Origin: Rhizophagus clarus
Taxonomy: Eukaryota; Glomeromycota; Glomeromycetes; Glomerales; Glomeraceae
NCBI GenBank assembly: GCA_015698045.1
Contig: BLAL01000066.1
Location: 1 to 64,000, forward strand
Direction: 5' to 3'
Length of the DNA: 64,000 nucleotides
This document shows positions 60,481 through 64,000 of the stretch, in pieces. A program made the position numbers and the translations under genes. The stretch's first letter is position 1. Every line of letters starts with the position of its first letter. Under the pieces are notes generated by a model. That model saw only the letters and a program-made list of their open reading frames with translations. It ran no database searches and was not told the DNA's origin.

Positions 60481-62122
60481 CGAATCGGAGAAATTTTTTT
60501 TTTTTGTTCGATTTTTATTAGCGTTTCAGGTATTGTGTCACATTCTACAATTCGGATGGTCATGTATTACAACTAACTATGATGAGTAAAGTGATTCAAA
60601 TAATGAACGTAAGCGCTACGTACGATAAACGATCGGCATCCAGTATGACGTTTCATATTATTTTAGGGGGTCGGTTGACGTTGCACCCAGGATGTGCGAT
60701 TTCGTTATATAGTAAAATCAAAGAAAAACCATATCAGATATGCCAAAACGAATATTACGCTCATTACTTCACCTTTCAACCGCTTATCCGAGTGGAGAGG
60801 AATTTTGATAATATTACTGAATATTTACACAACTACCGTATATCGCGGGCCACAGTATCCCCCATGCACAGTCCCCCCCCCTTTCACCCGACAAAAAGTT
60901 CCATTTTCTATTGATTTTATTATTTAATGAATCTAATTTTGCCCAGATATTATGTAAAAATAATTTTCTGGTTACTATACAACCTTTTAAACATATTCTA
61001 TTCATAATAAAAATTTGAGTTATTGACATGGTGGTACAAGGTCAACCCTCAGGAATTTGCAAGATACTCGGGGTACTCGGTACATGTTTGTAAATACGAA
61101 TTTAATGAGATCATTAGCGACTTATTAAAATGATTGCATTCTTACGGTACTATCGGGATATCATAAAGTATATCGTGAAATATCAAAGGATTATACTAAA
61201 TGCAAGGGGAAATTATGATTTACTTGATACTAGATTGGTTAATTAATTATTTAACCTCATTTAGTATATGGAACAATCGTGACTTTCGTGGGTACTTACC
61301 GAATTTTCATCCATGTTTAATTTCTAAATTTTGTCGATTTTAATATATATTATAATAAAGTGTCTTGATAACACGTCCTTAATATAACTAACAAATATAA
61401 ATATATCCGGATAAATTATATAAGTTATAGAACTGCTAAATTAAAAATTCTCTATCCGCTTTATTACTGGATATTAACATTTTATATGCTTATTTATACT
61501 CATCATTTAACTTTATGATATTTTTAATGATATTTTAATGATAATTATATTTTACAATGATATCTTTAAGAGCCGATCTATCTGGATACAAACACTACCG
61601 GAAAGGTGATATATTTTGTTTAAATTTAAAAAATTGAACAAAAAAAAGTTAATCCGTTTTTTTTTTATTCATGATTATAAACATTTTATAACTTAATTTA
61701 TTATGAATTCTAAAAGAAGCCGGCTATTATATAGTGCCTCAAGATGTATATATATTTCCTGAATTATTTCGTTGATTTGTACTTTGAATACTTCAAAAAT
61801 TTCTTTTGATTCGTACCAATCAGTACCAACACTGTTTCATTAATTCCGTGTTTCATACAGAAGTTCTAGTCAGTATTCCTCATTTCGAAATTTAACAACA
61901 ATGCGTGCCCTCGTCCTACAAATGGAGAATGTTAAAATAGTATTAATATTGGGTATATAATTTGAATATATTATAATTTATAAACATATTGTAATGCCGA
62001 TATTTCATTGATATTTGTATTATATTAATCCGAGTTCTTTTGCCCGAAATGCTACATTCTCGACCTCAAGAACTGGTCGCGAATCTGGTGTGTTGATCGG
62101 ACTTCATTCAGGTTAAAACATA
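60481..62122. other. Intergenic stretch
   Basis: A frame at 60579-60914 (plus) begins with an ATG but has no recognised domain, and overlapping frames are equally open, so it is not called. The composition around 60600-60900 is less AT-rich than the surroundings. Nothing else was supported up to the MITE. Confidence 0.5.
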
Positions 62123-62510
62123 CCGTAAACGGTTGACTATAGTAACCGGGTACAAAACAAATTCAGCAATTTTAGAGGGTATTATACTATAGGGGATACA
62201 ATAGTTTAAGAGGGGGGTACAAATAAAAAGATTTTTTATAAATGGTATTTAACTGAACTGGGCTTTTTGATGATGAATATATCCAATATTATAAATTATA
62301 ATACCCCCTAAAGTATAATACCCCCTTAAGTAAAATACCCCGGGAGACTAAACCTAGTAATTAATGATTCCTTATGATTAACTGCTAATTATTAGGTACC
62401 ATACAAATTATGCGAAAAAAAAATCTGAACCCTTCATGTATAATACCCGGGTCTTTTGCACCAAATTTATGGGTATGGGTACTATACTATGGGGGTACAA
62501 CCGTTTACGG
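62123..62510. mobile_element. MITE with CCGTAAACGGTTG ends and TA duplication, 388 bp
   Basis: CCGTAAACGGTTG at the left is inverted as CAACCGTTTACGG at the right, with TA on both outer sides. ACTATAGT and GGGTACAA words repeat near each end, and several GGGTATTATACT segments recur inside in both orientations. No protein is encoded. Confidence 0.85.
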
Positions 62511-62834
62511 TAATAGGGCCATCGGGTACATGAAATTTGCCCAGTAGCCCTTTATTCGATCAGCGGCCATTTTGTGTAAATATTTTGTTATGGATTTATT
62601 TTTGTTACAGTTTTTTAGATTTGTAAACATAAATAATACAGTAAAGTCTCAAATGTTACTGGTTTATCACGGTATGCGATTTATTTTGATGCGAAAAAAC
62701 CTTACCGATAAGATCATAAATTGACAAATTTAATAGACAATCGATATTAATCATCAAGCAATCCCTATTTTAGAAAGATGCTTAGATCATATAAATTAAC
62801 ATTAATACTTCACGAATAATAATACATTTCTAAA

Positions 62835-63519
62835 ATGGCAACCTTTTTAGAGCAAAACAGGACGTGTTTGAAACGTAGAAGTGCTTTACAAGTCGGTCCA
62901 AAGGATACTGTTACTCGTCTAACATATAGGTATAATGAAACGAGAAGACGAGAGCAAATCAATGAACAGGAGTGGGAAAGCATCATAAATGACAAAAATC
63001 ATATGCTCATTGTTGTTAAAAAAGGTATGTTTGTATCGTATGATTTGTATTTTTTAATTGCATCAAACTCAATTATTTTAATTTTAAGATGAAGAAAAAT
63101 GTTTTGGAGTAATACAATACGAAGCAATGAATAAAATCAGCGATATTATCGGATCATGGAGTGAATCTTTTCTTCTTGCCTTCAATAGCGGAGTAGATGA
63201 AAGAAAACAGTTTGTAAATTTTAATACGCTCTACAGAGAACTATTAAAACCCACTAGCAACGGATTAAAGAAAAGAGTCGGTGCAATAGCTCATAATTGT
63301 TCCGGGATGACAATACGTGATATTCATTTGCTTGTTCAATACAAACGCTATCGAAATCAGATAATTCATCGCGGTAATTGGGAACCAACTGAAGTGCAAG
63401 AGAAAGCAACAAGGTTATTGCGAAGTGCACATACGCTAGCAAACGAAGCAAATCTTGACCAAGAATATAGAGAATCATTCGCAAAAGCCATAAAATGGTT
63501 ATATAATACAACATGGTAA
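62835..63519 (+). CDS. Small protein with a HEPN-like RNxxxH motif, function unknown
   Basis: Two exons (62835-63024, 63089-63519; intron GTATGT...TTTTAAG) give 206 residues. The N-terminal ~60 residues are basic (KRRSALQVGPKDTVTRL). The rest looks all-helical. KRYRNQIIHRGNW carries Arg152-Asn-x3-His157, the spacing of the HEPN RNase/nucleotidyltransferase-partner motif, and is followed by a helix EKATRLLRSAHTLANEAN as in HEPN folds. This assignment rests on one short motif and helix order, so it is tentative; alternatives are any small helical protein. There are no membrane segments. The start is the first ATG, in AAAATGG context. No operon-like neighbour: the closest elements are a MITE upstream and a T/A block downstream. 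Confidence 0.6.
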
Positions 63520-63531
63520 TTAGATAACATA

Positions 63532-63563
<32 letters not shown>

Positions 63564-64000
63564 GAGCCGTTCATTTAACTCATCTGCATTTCTCAACAAT
63601 TCCTAAAATAGATGATTACGATTATAATAACATGAATTTTTTTTTCACATGTTACAAAAATGGAGAAGGATGTTTTTCTCGATTTTTTGATTTTTAACGT
63701 TTTTTAAATTTGTTTTTTTTTTCAAATTTGTTGCTTTTTAATAATTTTTTGATTTTTTTTTTTTTGCTTTTTTTTTTTGTTCGTGAATTTCTCGTTTTTT
63801 GAACTTTTTCTATTTTTATCTTTTTTGAATTCTTATTTGTTGAATTCATTTTTAATATATTCTTTCGAATTTTTTTTCGATGTATTTTGTTTATTAACAT
63901 ACCGGTTTGACCTCTTTTTATTTTTGCTTTTTAATGTATTTTGTTTTTTAACGTATCGGTTTGTTTTTATCTTTTTTGTATTTGTTTTTGAATTTATTTT
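63520..64000. other. T/A block and T-rich tail
   Basis: T19 then A13 at 63532-63563 follows the HEPN-like gene's stop. From 63640 to the window end the plus strand is T-rich with GAATT words and a loose repeat of GTATTTTGTTT..TAACGTA.CGGTTTG near 63881 and 63937. The Lys-rich minus-strand frame is a product of this composition. Confidence 0.6.

Noticed and set aside
60579-60914. 111-residue frame with ATG
   Set aside because: Overlapping frames are equally open, and there are no domain, splice or composition signals.
63694-63900. Lys-rich minus-strand frame
   Set aside because: Produced by T-runs on the plus strand.
1-64000. tRNA, rRNA and retroviral-type elements
   Set aside because: No convincing cloverleaf with B-box, no ribosomal segment, and no reverse transcriptase, integrase or long terminal repeat pair was recognised by eye; a dedicated scan was not possible.

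Overview
The window is AT-rich, intron-bearing eukaryotic DNA that starts at a chromosome end. Bases 1-357 are the C-rich strand of a TTAGGG-type telomere, so the chromosome runs rightwards from there. The most likely source is an arbuscular mycorrhizal fungus of the Rhizophagus type. That is inferred from the very low GC, a single-exon F-box/LRR-like protein, a Crinkler-type nuclease-kinase, short GT-AG introns, and heavy loads of Mutator-like, Tc1 and MITE-like DNA elements. No database search was possible.

Layout. (1) 0-6.4 kb is subtelomere: short repeats bracket a decayed locus in which a Mutator-like transposase-related region runs on one strand straight into a RecQ-type helicase. (2) 6.4-15.4 kb is repeat-rich: a pyrimidine tract, a 74-bp tandem array, a decayed Tc1-like transposon with 54-bp inverted ends, a 50-bp array, and remnants of two unrecognised genes. 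(3) 15.4-17.3 kb holds a Crinkler-type gene with an endonuclease-like domain followed by a kinase-like domain. (4) 17.3-35.5 kb has almost no genes. It holds a 44-bp-arm palindrome, two related satellite-bearing elements in inverted orientation (20.7-22.2 and 23.8-25.8 kb), a tandem array of 45-nt exon-like units with splice-like flanks (27.5-28.1 kb), a 1.5-kb pyrimidine tract, and a 1540-bp hAT-like element with perfect 8-bp target duplications. (5) 35.5-58.7 kb is a gene-bearing block organised as a large inverted duplication. Two divergent copies of a PLP-dependent (tyrosine-type) decarboxylase gene lie about 11.6 kb apart. Between them are an isoprenylcysteine-methyltransferase-like gene and a 1819-residue glycine-rich gene with three internal modules. 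The right copy carries a one-base deletion near its 3' end and runs into a trypsin-like peptidase gene. (6) 58.7-64 kb holds an F-box gene, a MITE and a small gene with a HEPN-like RNxxxH motif.

The exon models of the main genes were built by joining GT-AG introns. Total coding lengths divide by three in each case: 3393 nt for the left decarboxylase, 3108 nt for the right copy to its shifted stop, 666 nt for the methyltransferase, 1602 nt for the peptidase, 621 nt for the HEPN-like gene and 1605 nt for the Crinkler-type gene. Both decarboxylase copies need a 5-nt micro-exon to stay in frame. No tRNA, rRNA, CRISPR array or retroviral element was recognised.
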